Assembly: GCF_002575655.3 (NCBI RefSeq)
Contig: NC_053037.3
Location: 326,271,294 to 326,335,293 of the forward strand
DNA from: Aegilops tauschii subsp. strangulata
Taxonomy: Eukaryota; Streptophyta; Magnoliopsida; Poales; Poaceae
Direction of reading: 5' to 3'
DNA length: 64,000 bases
Shown here piece after piece: positions 1 to 10,346 of this stretch. Both the position numbers and the translations under genes were made by a program. Under the pieces are notes generated by a model. It was given only the letters and a program-made list of their open reading frames with translations. It ran no database searches and had not been told where the DNA came from. The first letter of the stretch is position 1, and every line of letters begins with the position of its first letter.

Positions 1-10
1 CGGCACGAGG
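1..10. other. cDNA-adaptor-like 10-mer at the window edge
   Basis: The first ten bases read CGGCACGAGG. This is identical to the ligated part of the EcoRI adaptor used in many lambda-ZAP cDNA libraries. A chance match at exactly position 1 is improbable, but the window may simply have been cut here. Read with the reading frame that follows, it could mark a cDNA-derived or contaminating end. Confidence 0.3.
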
Positions 11-124
11 CCACTATTTGAGGATAAACCTACAAGCAAAGTTCAGATTGCCTGTGCTGCCTCTTATGTACTCGAAAGTTTACTCATACAAGCATTAATT
101 TTAGCAAGAAGTACCTCCGACTGA
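2..124 (+). CDS. C-terminal fragment of an unrecognised protein
   Basis: Frame 2 is open from the left edge for 40 codons and ends in TGA at 122-124. The peptide after the adaptor-like GTR start reads PLFEDKPTSKVQ and then a hydrophobic stretch with SYVLESLLIQALILA. Composition and codon use look like real coding sequence, not low-complexity shadow. The AT-rich sequence after the stop would serve as a 3' UTR. I do not recognise the family, and the 5' part lies outside the window. It could be the last exon of a host gene, a captured gene fragment or a chance ORF. Only length, composition and a clean stop support it. Confidence 0.3.
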   Translation, partial: GTRPLFEDKPTSKVQIACAASYVLESLLIQALILARSTSD

Positions 125-190
125 ACACCATTTACCAGTCTGTACCCTAGGTAATTAAAGTTCGTCCATGGATCATATTGGTTGTGATCT

Positions 191-330
191 CAATCATTTG
201 GATGCATAAACATACTGAACATGTGTATATCTGAATCTTTTTGTGAATTATCTATGAATATTTTTGTGTGATCTATCAATCATTTGGATCCATAGACATG
301 CTGAACTTGTGTGTATATGAATCTTTTGAG
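191..330 (+). repeat. imperfect tandem duplication, period about 86 bp
   Basis: The segment starting CAATCATTTGGAT at 191 recurs at 277 with scattered substitutions (CATAAACATACTGAAC versus CATAGACATGCTGAAC). Both copies end in a TGAATCTTTT-like stretch. Confidence 0.6.
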
Positions 331-1143
331 TTGTTGATAGTGAATGTTGGCTATGAATATGAACGTGTCCTATGAACCTGAGTTTGATACGAATGTTTAC
401 CTTTTCTGTTGTGCTTGTGTGTGAACTTGTTAGTATGCCTACTGTGGGGTATGTGACGTGTGGGTGTCAATGGCACACCTTCTTCCCGAGAAGAATAGCA
501 CCTGCTTTGTTAGGGTAGCAACGGCGCATCAGCTCTTTTTAATCTTTTTGCTCTGTCTTGCCCCCTCCCCCGCTCAACCCCTGCCGTAATGTTTTCGGCC
601 TCAAAACAAACATAGTACTGCATTGTTTTTTGGGCTTGATGAAAAATCGAGTGTTGGTTTCTGTAGGTTGGCCCGCCCAACAAATGGGCTGCTGGTCCAC
701 CACGGACTGGGAGGCTAAAAATACAAGTTGTATGGTGTAGAGGCAAGTAAAAAAACGCCATCGAGAGCCATCCACTGAAGAAAAAAATCTCTCCTGATGT
801 GCTTCTTCAGTCATGCCGCCGGCCCCCTCTATAATCTAGTTCGCTCGGGGATCTGGTATCATTTTTTTTCCAGAGGGCGAACAAGTATTAGCTAGGCCTA
901 GGTTTTGTATTTTAACATGCGTAGCCCACGACATACGGGTGACAGTGGTTTCAACTTATTTTTTGAGGTCCATACCGGCCTATGGACTTTTTCTTAAAGA
1001 TCGGCAGCCCAATGTATTTTTTTAACCACATTATATATATTTATATTATTACTATTATCGTATATTTTATAGAGACTTATATATACATTATGAAAACATC
1101 CCACGTGTTATTAACTTATAAAAGTAAATGTTTAACAGAAGTT

Positions 1144-1191
1144 GGCAAGGAAAATCCTGGTTGTTTTTGACTCACAGGCAAGGAAAATCCT
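1144..1191 (+). repeat. 15-bp direct repeat pair
   Basis: GGCAAGGAAAATCCT occurs at 1144-1158 and again at 1177-1191. No function is evident. Confidence 0.6.
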
Positions 1192-1562
1192 TGTGATGCG
1201 TACAAAAGCTTGCGAAGATTTTAAGGACCAATAATAATAACGCGCTCATTTTTATTTTGAGCAATAACTCGCTAATTTGTTAATTATGTATATAAAAAAT
1301 GTGCATCTCTAGTTTATTTTTGATATTAATTGCTCCTTCTAACATAACATTATATATATAACGAGCCCAGCTAATTCGTGTATTTGAAGGAAGTGCAAAT
1401 GGGCTGGGATTTCTTAGATAATATAGATGGGCCGCATTGACGCGAAATTATTTGTTCACCCAGCCCAGCAAATGGACTGTACATTCTAGAAAACATGGGT
1501 TAAATAAATGCCACATTTTTGCAGACTGACATGTGGGTCAATAGGTCGAAGCCTACGCAGGG

Positions 1563-3560
1563 CGTTGTCAACTTGGTCGGCATGCACCTTCAATCTCTCG
1601 TCTTCTTCCTCCAGCGTCGCCGGGACCGCCTGGTCCGGCCTCCGGTAGCTAGCGGCTCTGCTTAGCATGCATCGCTGCGAAGAGCTACCCCACCGCCGGC
1701 CAGGCTATCCCTCCATCCCTCCACACCTCCTGTTATTCTCCACCGACTACAGCCCCACGCCGCACCAGAACCAGTTATAACCCTTCTCGTCCAGTCATTC
1801 TGTGACTCCACTGTCGCGTCTTCCCATCTCCGAGTCGTTCATGTCCGAGGCCTCACCGTCGTCCACCGCCTCGCTGCGCTCGGTGCGGCGTGGTCAACAA
1901 ACGAGAGTCATCGGAAGAGGACTGTACGTGGAGAGCCTGATGGCTGGGACCCACGAGGTCCATGGTCGCACGCAAGGAAAGTTCCTCCTTATTAAGCTGA
2001 AAAAAATGTTTCCTCCACCTGACATCTGGGACCCACCGGCTGTATCTTCGCACGGAAGGAAGTGCCTCCTTGTTATGCGAAAAAATTATTCATCCCGTTG
2101 ACAGCTGGGACCCGTCAGATTTGGTGGCTGACTTGTGGGCCTACTGAGCGGACGTGTATGCAGGGCTTTGTCAACTTAATCAACAAATGATTCTAGCAGC
2201 TGGACCGTTGGATGTTAACCCAACAGCCGTGCTCCTTCTTCAACCTTTGTTCTTGCTCCTGTCTCCCGTGGGCGGCACCGCGGCTGTGCTGCTGTGCACC
2301 CGAACCAGCCAAGTTTCCCACTCCTCTCCATCTGCGACTCCACTGCCCCGTCTTCCCCATCTTCGGGTCTTTCCAGTCTGGGGCCTCGCCGTCGTCCACC
2401 GGCCTTTGGTGCGCTCGGCATGGTGTGGTCAACGTGGTCAACAACCGAGAGTCATCGGAACATGACTGTACGTGAGAGGCTGACAGTGGGGACGCACCAC
2501 GCCCATGGACGCATGCATGCAATGGAACGCGGCGTGGTCAGCGTGGTCAAGGAACGACATCCATCGGAACTGTACTGTACGTGGAGAGGCTGACAGCTGG
2601 GTCCACAGCCGCAGCAAAGAAGTGCCTCCTTATTACGAGGAAAATAATGATTCCTCCACCTAACAGCAGGAACCCACCGGACGGACCTCCGTATATTGCG
2701 AAAAAGACATTCCCCCTGACTGCTGGGACCCACCGGACGGGTCACCGTATTTCGCGAAAAAAATGTCCCCCCCGCTGTGAGCTCGGACCCACCGGAAGTG
2801 CCTCCTTATTACGCACAAAAAAATGAATACTCCCCCTGCTAGTTGGGACCCACCTTGGTGGGTGGCTGACTTGTGGGCCTACTAAGTTGACGGGGACGGA
2901 GTGCTTTGTCAACTTAGTCAATATGAACGATTCTAGCTCCAGTGACCGTACGATGTCCATCCAACGGCCGTAGTGCTTCTTCAACCTCTGGTCTTCTTGC
3001 TCCAGCCGCCCAAAGCAGCGCCGGTCGTGCCGCACGCTCCTGCCTCCCGTGGCCGGCTGTGCTGCCGCGGAGACCTCACCGCCCCCTACTATTCCCACCA
3101 CTGGCCAGGCCCTGTGGTGACGGCAGCCTCACACCGTAGCCGATCCAGTGAACCCTCGTACTCCTCTCCGCGCGGGCTTCCACTGCCGCGTCTTCCCCGG
3201 CTCCGCGTCGTCCCCTTCCTAGGCCTCGCCGTCGTCCACCGCCCTGGTGCTCTCGGCGCGGCATGGTCAACATGGTCAAGGAACGGCTTCCATCGGACGT
3301 GGACTGTACGTGGAGAGGCTAGCAGCTGGGTCCACGGCCGCAGCAAGGAAGTGCCTCCTTATTACGCGCAAAATAATTATTCCTCCACCTGACAGTGGGG
3401 ACCCACCGGACGGGCCACCGTATTTCGTGAAAAAAAACGTTTCCCCCTGACTGCTGGGATCCACCAGCTACATCTTCGCACGCAAGGAAGTGCGTCCAGG
3501 CAAAAAAATGATTCGCCCCCCTGACTGCTGGGACCCACCAGCTACATCTTCGTAGGCAAG
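1563..3560. repeat. three diverged copies of a 0.6-0.7 kb unit
   Basis: The same order of blocks occurs three times, starting near 1563, 2165 and 2903: TTTGTCAACTT..TCAA, a CT-rich block with GCCTCGCCGTCGTCCACCG, a GTGGTCAAC block, GTACGTGGAGAGGCT, and GGAAGTGCCTCCTTATTA followed by GGGACCCACCGG. The copies differ by substitutions and internal gains or losses. The array belongs to the body of the CACTA element. Confidence 0.7.
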
Positions 3561-3951
3561 GAAGTGCCTCATAGTCGGGACCCACCTGGTCAAAGCGTAC
3601 GTACCTTTGTCATTCTGGTCGCGAACGTGTACGTACATACTGGTCGATGTAGAGGCGCGCACGTGTCGAAGTAGAGGCGCGCACGTAGCATGTACACGTA
3701 CGTACAGCGGACAGGGTGCAAGAAAGAAAAATACGGCCAGGTACGTACATACGGGCGGGGTCTCGAACGCCTACTCGCACGTACGTACGGCCAGGGCTCG
3801 TGTACATGGCTGGGTTGTAACGGAGAAACAGCGTCGTCGTCGTGTTCATGGGGAGGCAACGGAATGCGTCGTGTTCATCGGGAGGCAACGGAACGCGTGC
3901 TGTTCATCAGGAGCCAACCGGCTTGGACGGAACAGCCGATGGAAACGAGGC

Positions 3952-4200
3952 CTGGCGTACCGCAGAACAGAGGAAACGGCCTTGTGTTCGACCGGCCACG
4001 GTCGAAACGGGATCATGTCCCTCTGGAGGGGTCTGGCATACCGCAAAACGTAGGAAATGGACCTCCTACGGTGGAAACGGGGTCCTGTGGATCGGGAGGG
4101 GTGTGGCGTACCGCAAAATGGAGGAAATGGACTTGTGTTGGAGCGCTACGGTCGAAACAGGGGTCTTGTTCATCGGGAGGGGTGTGGCGTACCGCAAGAC
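3952..4200. repeat. 70-81 bp tandem repeats
   Basis: Units beginning (C)TGGCGTACCGCA start at about 3952, 4032, 4103 and 4184. Each contains GGAAATGGAC-like and GGTCGAAAC-like segments and ends in GGGAGGGGT. They lie in the subterminal part of the CACTA element. Confidence 0.65.
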
Positions 4201-4217
4201 GGGACTCCACGGGATAC

Positions 4218-4600
4218 TGTTCATCTCCACCGTCGACCCCCTCCAGCCTCCACGGGCTACTGTTCATCCACCATCAACCTCCTCCAGCCTCCACCTGCGA
4301 CTGTTCATCCGCGGGCTCCTGTTCATCCAGCCTCCACCGCGCGCTACTCCACTGGCTACTGTTCAACCAGCCCTCTCCACGGGCTCCTGTTCAACCACCC
4401 CTCCATGGGCTACTGTTCATCCAGCCCTCCACCGTCTACTGTTCATCCTGCCCTCCCCGGGGTGGTCATGTTCATCCTGCCCTCCACGGGGTCCTGTTCA
4501 TCCAGCCCCAACTGGCTCGATCGATCGGGGTCCTGTTCATCCACCCCCACCAGGAACTGTTCATCCAAACCCCCCAGCAACACTCACTGTTCATCCAGAG
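4218..4600 (+). repeat. CTGTTCATCC minisatellite
   Basis: CTGTTCATCC or a close variant recurs more than a dozen times at irregular spacing of about 18-45 bp, separated by CCTCCACGGG-like spacers. Such short reiterated subterminal motifs are typical transposase-binding regions of CACTA elements. That role is inferred from the position near the end at 5077. Confidence 0.7.
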
Positions 4601-5045
4601 GCAGCATCGATCGGCTTCAGTTAGCAGAAGTAGAGAAGGAATCGCTCGATCGGGTTCAGTTAACTGCCATCGATCGATCACTCGGGTTTAGTAACGCGTA
4701 GCCTGCAGTGCAATCGCTCGGGTTCAGTTAGAGCCCAATGCCTTGCACCCATGCGCGTGCGTGTATGAGAGAAACGCGCATCGCTCGGCCCCGACCACCC
4801 ACCGTAACCGGGAACACGCCGATATTTCCTCGCCCTCGCTTCTACCACGGTTTTTTCCGTCATGGACGGCCCAAAGAATGTCATGCAGCTGCGTCTCCGG
4901 CCCGCCCAGGACGAAAAGCCCATTTTCTGTCATGATTTTTTGTCATAGAAGTAGGACCCCACCACATCTATGATGATACCATGTTTTGTCACAATTATTG
5001 TCATAGAAGTGTCATAAGTATGACAGAAAAAAATTCATTCGGCCC

Positions 5046-5080
5046 AAAATGTCACGGATGTGTCTTTTTTTGTAGTGTCT
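5046..5080 (-). repeat. CACTA terminal sequence and 3-bp flank
   Basis: The plus strand ends ..TTTTTTTGTAGTG at 5077, which is CACTACAAAAAAA on the minus strand. It is followed directly by TCT and by sequence coding for a Gypsy protease, so the junction is sharp. Confidence 0.8.
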
Positions 5081-5519
5081 CTAGCACGTCCTCAACGGTA
5101 GCGCGACGCTTCAAAGAGGCGCATTTGCCGGAAGAGGTGCAGGAGTCCTTGCCGGCGTCGGAAGTCTTGTCGGAAGGGGCCTTGCCGGCAGAGGCAGAGG
5201 CCTTGCCGGTTTTCTTCCCTCCCCAGGCCTCTGCGGCAGGAACAAGTGCCTTTGCGGCAGCCGCTGCAACTTCCTCCCGGTAGAGTTGGTCGGCGCAGAT
5301 GAGCGCGTCCTTCTTGTCGGAGGGGACGGTGATGATGCTCATCGGCCCGGGCATCTTCAACGTATTGTAAGCGTAATGTGATGCTGCCATAAACCTGGCC
5401 AGCGCTGGGCGGCCGAGGATCCAATTATAGGGCAAGGGGATCTTGGCAACATCAAAAACGATCTTCTCCGTCCGATAATTCAGCTCGCCCCCAAATGTGA
5501 CGGGCAACGTGACCTTACC
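5078..5519 (-). pseudogene. element A aspartic protease C-terminal fragment
   Basis: The minus frame contains VTLPVTFGG, RTEKIVFDVA, LPYNWILGRPALARF and HYAYNTLKMPGP. This is the C-terminal half of a Tat-type Gypsy protease, with the conserved ILGRPAL motif; element B has HALLGRPALAKF at the same place. The N-terminal part with the catalytic DGG is missing at a junction near 5520. Downstream, a Lys/Ala/Ser-rich linker ends at the CACTA insertion. It is a remnant without activity. Confidence 0.8.
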
Positions 5520-5529
5520 CTTCGGCTAG

Positions 5530-8437
5530 CTCCTCCCCAGGTTGACCCCTTGAAACGTGCCCGGTGCCAAGGCCGGCGGGTCTCTGTTTGGGTTGCCAGC
5601 GGGAGTGGTCCCGTTGAGCAACAACTCCTGCCAGACCGCCATCATCGCCATGATGCCGAACTTCAACGCACATGGCCTCAATCCGACCTGGGACGAGCCA
5701 GAAGCAGAGCGGGTGCAGGCATTCTTCACAACCTGTCGCAGAGGTATGTTCGTGACGAGCCACTGCTCGTCCACGACACCACTCAGGAAGAGCTGGCGTA
5801 TATTGCCGCCAGGGTGGAGGAGGCGGCACTTGCTAAGGAGGTCGGCAGAAGAGAAAGAGTTCGCCGAGTGGGCGGGGTCTGCCGGGGAACCAATGGCGCC
5901 GGCGTCGGGGCTCCCCTCATCGAAGACGTGGTCGAGGAGTCGGCCAGAGAGGAGACCGAGGCAGACGACTCCTCGGCCCCAGGGAGGAGACGCGTCCTGC
6001 GGCAGGCTAGCTCCGGCGAGCCGGTCCGACCCGGCAGGAACACGCGGCGGCAACAGGCCCAGGGACAACCCGCGCCCGAGATGAGGGCTGCGGCAGCGAA
6101 GAAGGCCGCGGTCGCCGCTTCTTCCTCATCCAAGCGGCGCAGGACGCCTTCGCCTTCCCCTCCCCCCGCGGATGCCTCCCCGAAGGTCGACTTTGTTCTG
6201 GGTCCTTCAGCCCAAAGAGGAAGAGGAGACCAGCGGAGGAGGACGAGTAAGTATCTTGCCCCTTATTATTTCTGACCCTCAGCCTGTGCCATTTTCCTTG
6301 ACTTGATCTTGTCTTTGCAGCGACATGGAGACGCTGGCCCAGAGGGTGGCGAAGAGAGCCAGGTATTCGACGAGCGACAAGCCCCCGACGAGCACCCCGC
6401 GCACGCCGGTGTTGGTGGTAATCAGCCCGGACAACAGCCCCCAGCGCATCCCCAGCTCCAGCCCCCGGCGTGAGTCTGTTACTCACTCCCCATTGTCGGG
6501 CGTTGGGGCATGAATTATTTGATGCTAACCTTGCTGGAATTGCAGGAGGAGAGCGGCAACAGGAGGAGCCACTGAGGGCCACCCCCAACACGCCGACCCC
6601 ATCAACCACGCCACCCAGAGGGGTGTCTCTGGCAAGGGCATCTACCGCCGAGCCCACGCGTATGGAGGAGGAGGGGGCAAGCTTGGGTGCCGGCGGCTCC
6701 ATCCCGGCAATGAACGTTGGTGGGGAGGGAACCACTTCTTCTCAGCCCGGCACGGGTGAGTAGCCTGCCTCCCGTCCCTGTTTTTTTCCTTTGTTCTGAA
6801 CCTTGATTTTGGCCTCGTTTCATTCTCCTTTCTGGTTTCCAGACCCTCCCTCGATGGACCAGGAGGACATCGACACCGTCATCGAGGAGGTCGCCAAGGA
6901 TGCCGAAGCAGAAGCCACCAAGATCATGGCTCGGGAAGCCGCCATGTCCGCCACCGAGGAGGCCATCAAGGGTCTTGCCGGGGAGGCCAACAAGGCCACT
7001 GCCGAGGAGGCCGGCATGGCTGCCGCCGAGGAGGCTGACAAGGCCTCTACCGAGGAGGCCGCCAAGGCTGCTGCCGGGGAGGCCGCCAGGAAGCCTACCG
7101 AGGAGGAGGTGGCCAACGACCAACCTTCCTCCCCCGCAGCCCCCACACCACCCAAGTACCTAAAGGTGGGCGATGACTTGTTGGTCCGCCTCCCAGGGCC
7201 GGCAGACACCAGAGAGCCCACCGAGGGGGAGGTCTTTGATGACGATGAACCGAGCGCCAGCAGCGGTGGTTCCCAAGAAGAGCAACTCCTCCGAGCCATG
7301 AACGCCAACTTCCAGAAGCTCCAGGCGCTCCACCGTGCCCGCCAAGACAAAGTGAAATCCAGGATGGCGGCGGTGGATAAGGCGGAGGCGGATTTTGAGG
7401 AGCGCGTTGCTCAGACGCAAGTCTGGTTCGGCGAGGCTCGGGAAGAACTGAGGACTGCCCAGGGTGAGCTGGAGGAGCGCAAGCGAGAGATCATCTTGAA
7501 GCAGGCCGACATCAAGAAGGTGCAAGAGGCGGCGAAGGAACAGGCCGCCAAGGATGAAGCCACCCGGTTGCAGCAGCAAGCTCTGCTGGACAGCCAGGAG
7601 GAAGACCTCGTTGCCCGCAAGTAGGCGCTTGCCACCACGCTTCGCGGCAAGGACGAGGAGGTTGAGCGGCTCGTCATGCAGCGGACTTAGGAGCTGGAGC
7701 AGAAGCACAAGGATGCACTTAACGCTCTGGCCCTGGACCACGCCGACAAGGTGGAGGAGCTGGAGATGGAACGGGAGGGGCTGAAGAAGAGGATCTTGGA
7801 GCTGACGGAGGAGAGGGACACGGCCAACCGCACTCTGGCGGATTCGTAGGTCGCCATCTCCGACAAGGCCAAGCTACTCTCCGAGGCCAACGACTCCATC
7901 AACGATCTGAAGCTAAAACTGGACGGCCTGGAGGGGACGCTTTCAAAGGTCACGGCCCGGGAGGAGACCCTGAACAAGGCCCTCGAGACCGAGAAGCAGC
8001 TGTGGAGTGACGACACCGCCGCCCATAAGGAATATGTGGGCAGCGTAAATCTCTAGATCAGCCGCATCATCGATGTCGCGGGGAGGCTCACCGTGCAGCT
8101 AGCCATCATGGGCATGCCGGATGTCAGGTACTCCCAGGAGCCGAACGTGAGCCCCAATGCCAGGCTGACCTTGTTCTTCGAGGGCATCCTCGATGCCCTG
8201 GAGCACCTCCGCTCCAATCGAGCAACTCATCTGGCCAACGAGTCCTGGAGGCTCTGCCGGGGCGCCCTGACCAAGGTGATCACCAAGGTGGCGTTCTAGA
8301 ACCCCAGCGTCGACTTCGCCGACGCGTTGGAGAGCTTGCCGGAGGGGACGGACCTCGCGGCGCTCAAAGAGCGTATCGAGCCCATCATCAGTTGCGTCAA
8401 CGGAGTCCAGAGGGTGGAGGGCCAGCGCCAGGACTAG
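5530..8437 (+). pseudogene. element A antisense accessory ORF (aORF), spliced, five in-frame TAGs
   Basis: The gene reads opposite to the LTR. Exon junctions with GT..AG ends are visible: exon to 6246, then 6321-6469, 6546-6755 and 6843-8437. The first part has WDEPEAERVQAFF and a long acidic helix; the N-terminal Transposase_28-like part is missing. The last exon starts near MDQEDIDTVIEEVAKDAEA, has Ala/Glu repeats, then a long coiled coil (KVEELEMEREGLKKRILEL), then a helical C-terminus. One frame stays free of indels over about 1.6 kb but holds TAG at 7622, 7688, 7847, 8054 and 8297, with a final TAG at 8435. Its biochemical role is unknown. Confidence 0.7.
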
Positions 8438-9035
8438 CCACCCCGTTTCTCCTTGCTGCTGCGGGTTCATGCCCAAGACAATTTATCTTAAGTTAGAACC
8501 GCGGCAATCATTGATGTAATATAACTCTGCAGTACTTTGAAATGAAGCATGCTATTTTCTTATTAGATCTTTCTTTGTATGTACACACCCTACGCCTAGT
8601 TGGATAGGTCTGCCGGCGTGTAAACCCATGCTGTGGCGCTTTGAGGAATGGATCCTTAGCAGCCTGCCGGGGGGCGCTTGCTGCCGGGCAAGCCACCTTG
8701 TTGTTCTCAGTGCAGCCGCTTGAACTGTTGAGCGGACTCGAAATAGAACAAGGGCGTTGCCAATAGCGGAAGGTTCCCCTTGCATGCAAGTTTTCCATAC
8801 AAAGATTCAGATCTCTCCAGGAGAATAACCTAATAAAAAGAGAAAACGCTCGAAGTTTTGCGTGACTTAGCTTTTCCGTCGCCACGCGAATGGCTGTTGC
8901 GACTGCGGACAGTACCGCCTCACCTAGCTGATGGCACCAGAGCGTGGCTGATCGACATCGCCTTCTTCTCTCGAGCCACCACGACGAAGGAGTCGGTGAG
9001 TTGACTTCTAAACCAGATATTCACAGCCTCCACGC
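8438..9035 (-). other. element A leader region
   Basis: Between the aORF stop and the PBS no coding potential is seen. In the minus direction this is the untranslated leader after the 5' LTR. Gag should start here and does not. Confidence 0.5.
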
Positions 9036-9053
9036 CACCTACCTGGCGCGCCA
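9036..9053 (-). other. element A primer binding site
   Basis: The minus strand reads TGGCGCGCCAGGTAGG a few bases after the LTR end CCCCGACA. TGGCGC-type PBSs are standard for plant Gypsy elements. This fixes the LTR at 9058 as the 5' LTR of a minus-oriented element. Confidence 0.7.
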
Positions 9054-9057
9054 AAGA

Positions 9058-10160
9058 TGTCGGGGCTCAGGAATGACACCTATGGGATCACAGGGAATCC
9101 CTACTACGGTTGGCGGGGCGTGAGGCTGCGCAAAGAGCGGGTCGAGAAGATCAACACGAGTGGATTTTTACCCAGGTTCGGGCCGCAAACGATGCGTAAT
9201 ACCCTAGTCCTACTTTGGTGTGTATTTTGTGTTCTTGAGATCTTGAACTAGCTGTGGTGCATGCCCAGTCCAAAAAGTCCGACTCCCCCCTCAATACGCC
9301 TCGGGCCTCCTTTTATATGTCAAAGGGGTTGCCACAGTGGCACACAGGAGGTGGAAAGTATGTACAGTGTCTAAGTCTATCGCCTAGCACCGTAGGACAA
9401 ACGCATTTAATGTGCTACCGACGTGCCCTCTTGCTTTATCGGGGATGGCAAAGAAGCTTATCCCATCCATCGCCGCCTTGCCTTGCTTCAACGCATGTCC
9501 AAGCTGACGAGGCATGCAGCGCCACGCTGGCTGGCTGGTTGATGAGCTGGTGCGGTGGCAGGGTCTTCATGAAGATCTGGATGCCACCACGTAGGTGCTT
9601 GGCTAGTTGGCCTAGAAGTTGCATGCTTCCACGCAGGCGCTGGTCTAGTTGGCGGACTGGCCGGCATGTCGGAACCGGTGCGGGGTGGCGAAACTCTGGT
9701 GAGCGTGGGTTTGGCCTTGGTCCTGCAGACATCCCCGACAAGGGGCCTTGCCGGGGCCCCGGCAAGGGCTTTGCCGGGGTCTCGAGGGCATCCCCGGCAA
9801 GGGTCTTGCCGGGGGTCTTCGTCTTCTGGTTCTCATCTAGTCTTGCAGGCCTCTGGTCTTCACAAAGATCTGCATGCCACCATGCAGGCACCTCCCGAGC
9901 CTTGGTTCTGATGTTGTTGACGGTGCCAGAACTTTTAGGCTCAAGGGTGGCGGTCTTGCTGGGGTTGGGCAAGTTGCCCCGGCAAGGCTCTTGCCGGGGC
10001 AGCGTAGCTTGTCCCAGGCAAGGCTCTTGTCGAGGGAAACCCAACTTGTCCCTTTGCTCTTCGCGCCTCTGGCTTCTGCGCTGCTCTGGTAGTCTGGTAT
10101 CTTTGCTTCCTCTGCCTTGCCAAGCGTGGCCGCAGGTGTGGCTACAACTGCCCGTGCACA
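9058..10160 (-). repeat. element A 5' LTR
   Basis: The inner end is TGTCGGGG on plus (CCCCGACA on minus), next to the PBS. A TATA box on minus (complement of 9311-9319) agrees with minus transcription. Short GC-rich runs such as GGCAAGGGCCTTGCC-like stretches recur at 9740-9810 and 9970-10030. The outer end is set at GCACA (10160), because leader sequence of element H starts there; no second copy exists to confirm it. Confidence 0.65.
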
Positions 10161-10346
10161 AGTAAAGGGTATAGAAAGGCCCCTTCTTTTGTACACCGAC
10201 ATAAAACGACAAATTTTTGTGAAGTGGGGGAGATGAAAACGGGAGGCAAATGGAAAATAATGTAAATTGCGAGGAGACGAGATTTGTGATAAGGAACCTG
10301 GTATATGTTGAAGATCCTCCCCGGCAACGGCGCCAGAAATTCCTTT
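10161..10346 (-). other. element H leader with primer binding site
   Basis: Complement of 10318-10335 reads TGGCGCCGTTGCCGGGGA, the PBS typical of Athila-type Gypsy elements, 11 bases from the LTR edge. The leader to its left matches the remembered style of Sabrina/WHAM leaders and is cut by the element A LTR. Confidence 0.75.

Larger units (their letters stand above)
125..1480. other. AT-rich flank without recognisable gene
   Basis: No reading frame here exceeds about 100 codons and none shows a recognisable domain. About 1021-1100 is very rich in TA steps. From 1380 to 1480 there are GGGCTGGG-like and CCCAGCCCAGC-like segments in inverted orientation, a style common in non-coding transposon DNA. 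It may be the 3' flank of the fragment at 2-124, or part of the CACTA element to its right; no boundary is visible. Confidence 0.5.
1490..5077 (-). mobile_element. CACTA (DTC) transposon, one end only
   Basis: On the minus strand the element starts at 5077 with CACTACAAAAAAAG, the canonical CACTA terminus. Subterminal copies of GTCATAGAAGT-like sequence and then long internal repeats follow. Inverse termini (CACTAC on the plus strand) were looked for to the left and not found, so the other end is either lost or outside the window and the left limit at about 1490 is a guess. No transposase (TNPD) or TNPA-like protein is readable; the long ORFs here are repeat translations. It is therefore a truncated or non-autonomous copy. 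It sits in the protease region of element A; the flanking trinucleotide TCT (5078-5080) is the expected 3-bp target duplication, but its partner cannot be checked. Confidence 0.7.
5078..10160 (-). mobile_element. element A: rearranged Tat-type Gypsy retrotransposon
   Basis: From right to left on the minus strand this holds an LTR (9058-10160), a PBS, a leader, an aORF in antisense, and a protease fragment cut by the CACTA element. The order is unusual: in the complete element B, and as far as visible in the Fatima-like element, the aORF lies at the 3' LTR and downstream of pol, whereas here it lies between PBS and protease. No gag, RT or INT is present. Either two deletions or an inversion-like recombination made it, or it is a family with a different layout. 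The LTR interrupts the leader of element H. Confidence 0.65.

Noticed and set aside
1021..1100. possible MITE in the AT-rich stretch
   Set aside because: No terminal inverted repeats with a TA or 8-9 bp duplication could be found by eye.
4218..4600. possible CRISPR-like array
   Set aside because: Repeat units are short, variable and irregularly spaced, with no constant spacer length, in a plant CACTA element.
3690..4691. 333-codon plus-strand ORF, and overlapping ORFs in two other frames
   Set aside because: All frames are open because of the CTGTTCATCC and 70-81 bp repeats; the translation is repeat-derived and has no domain.
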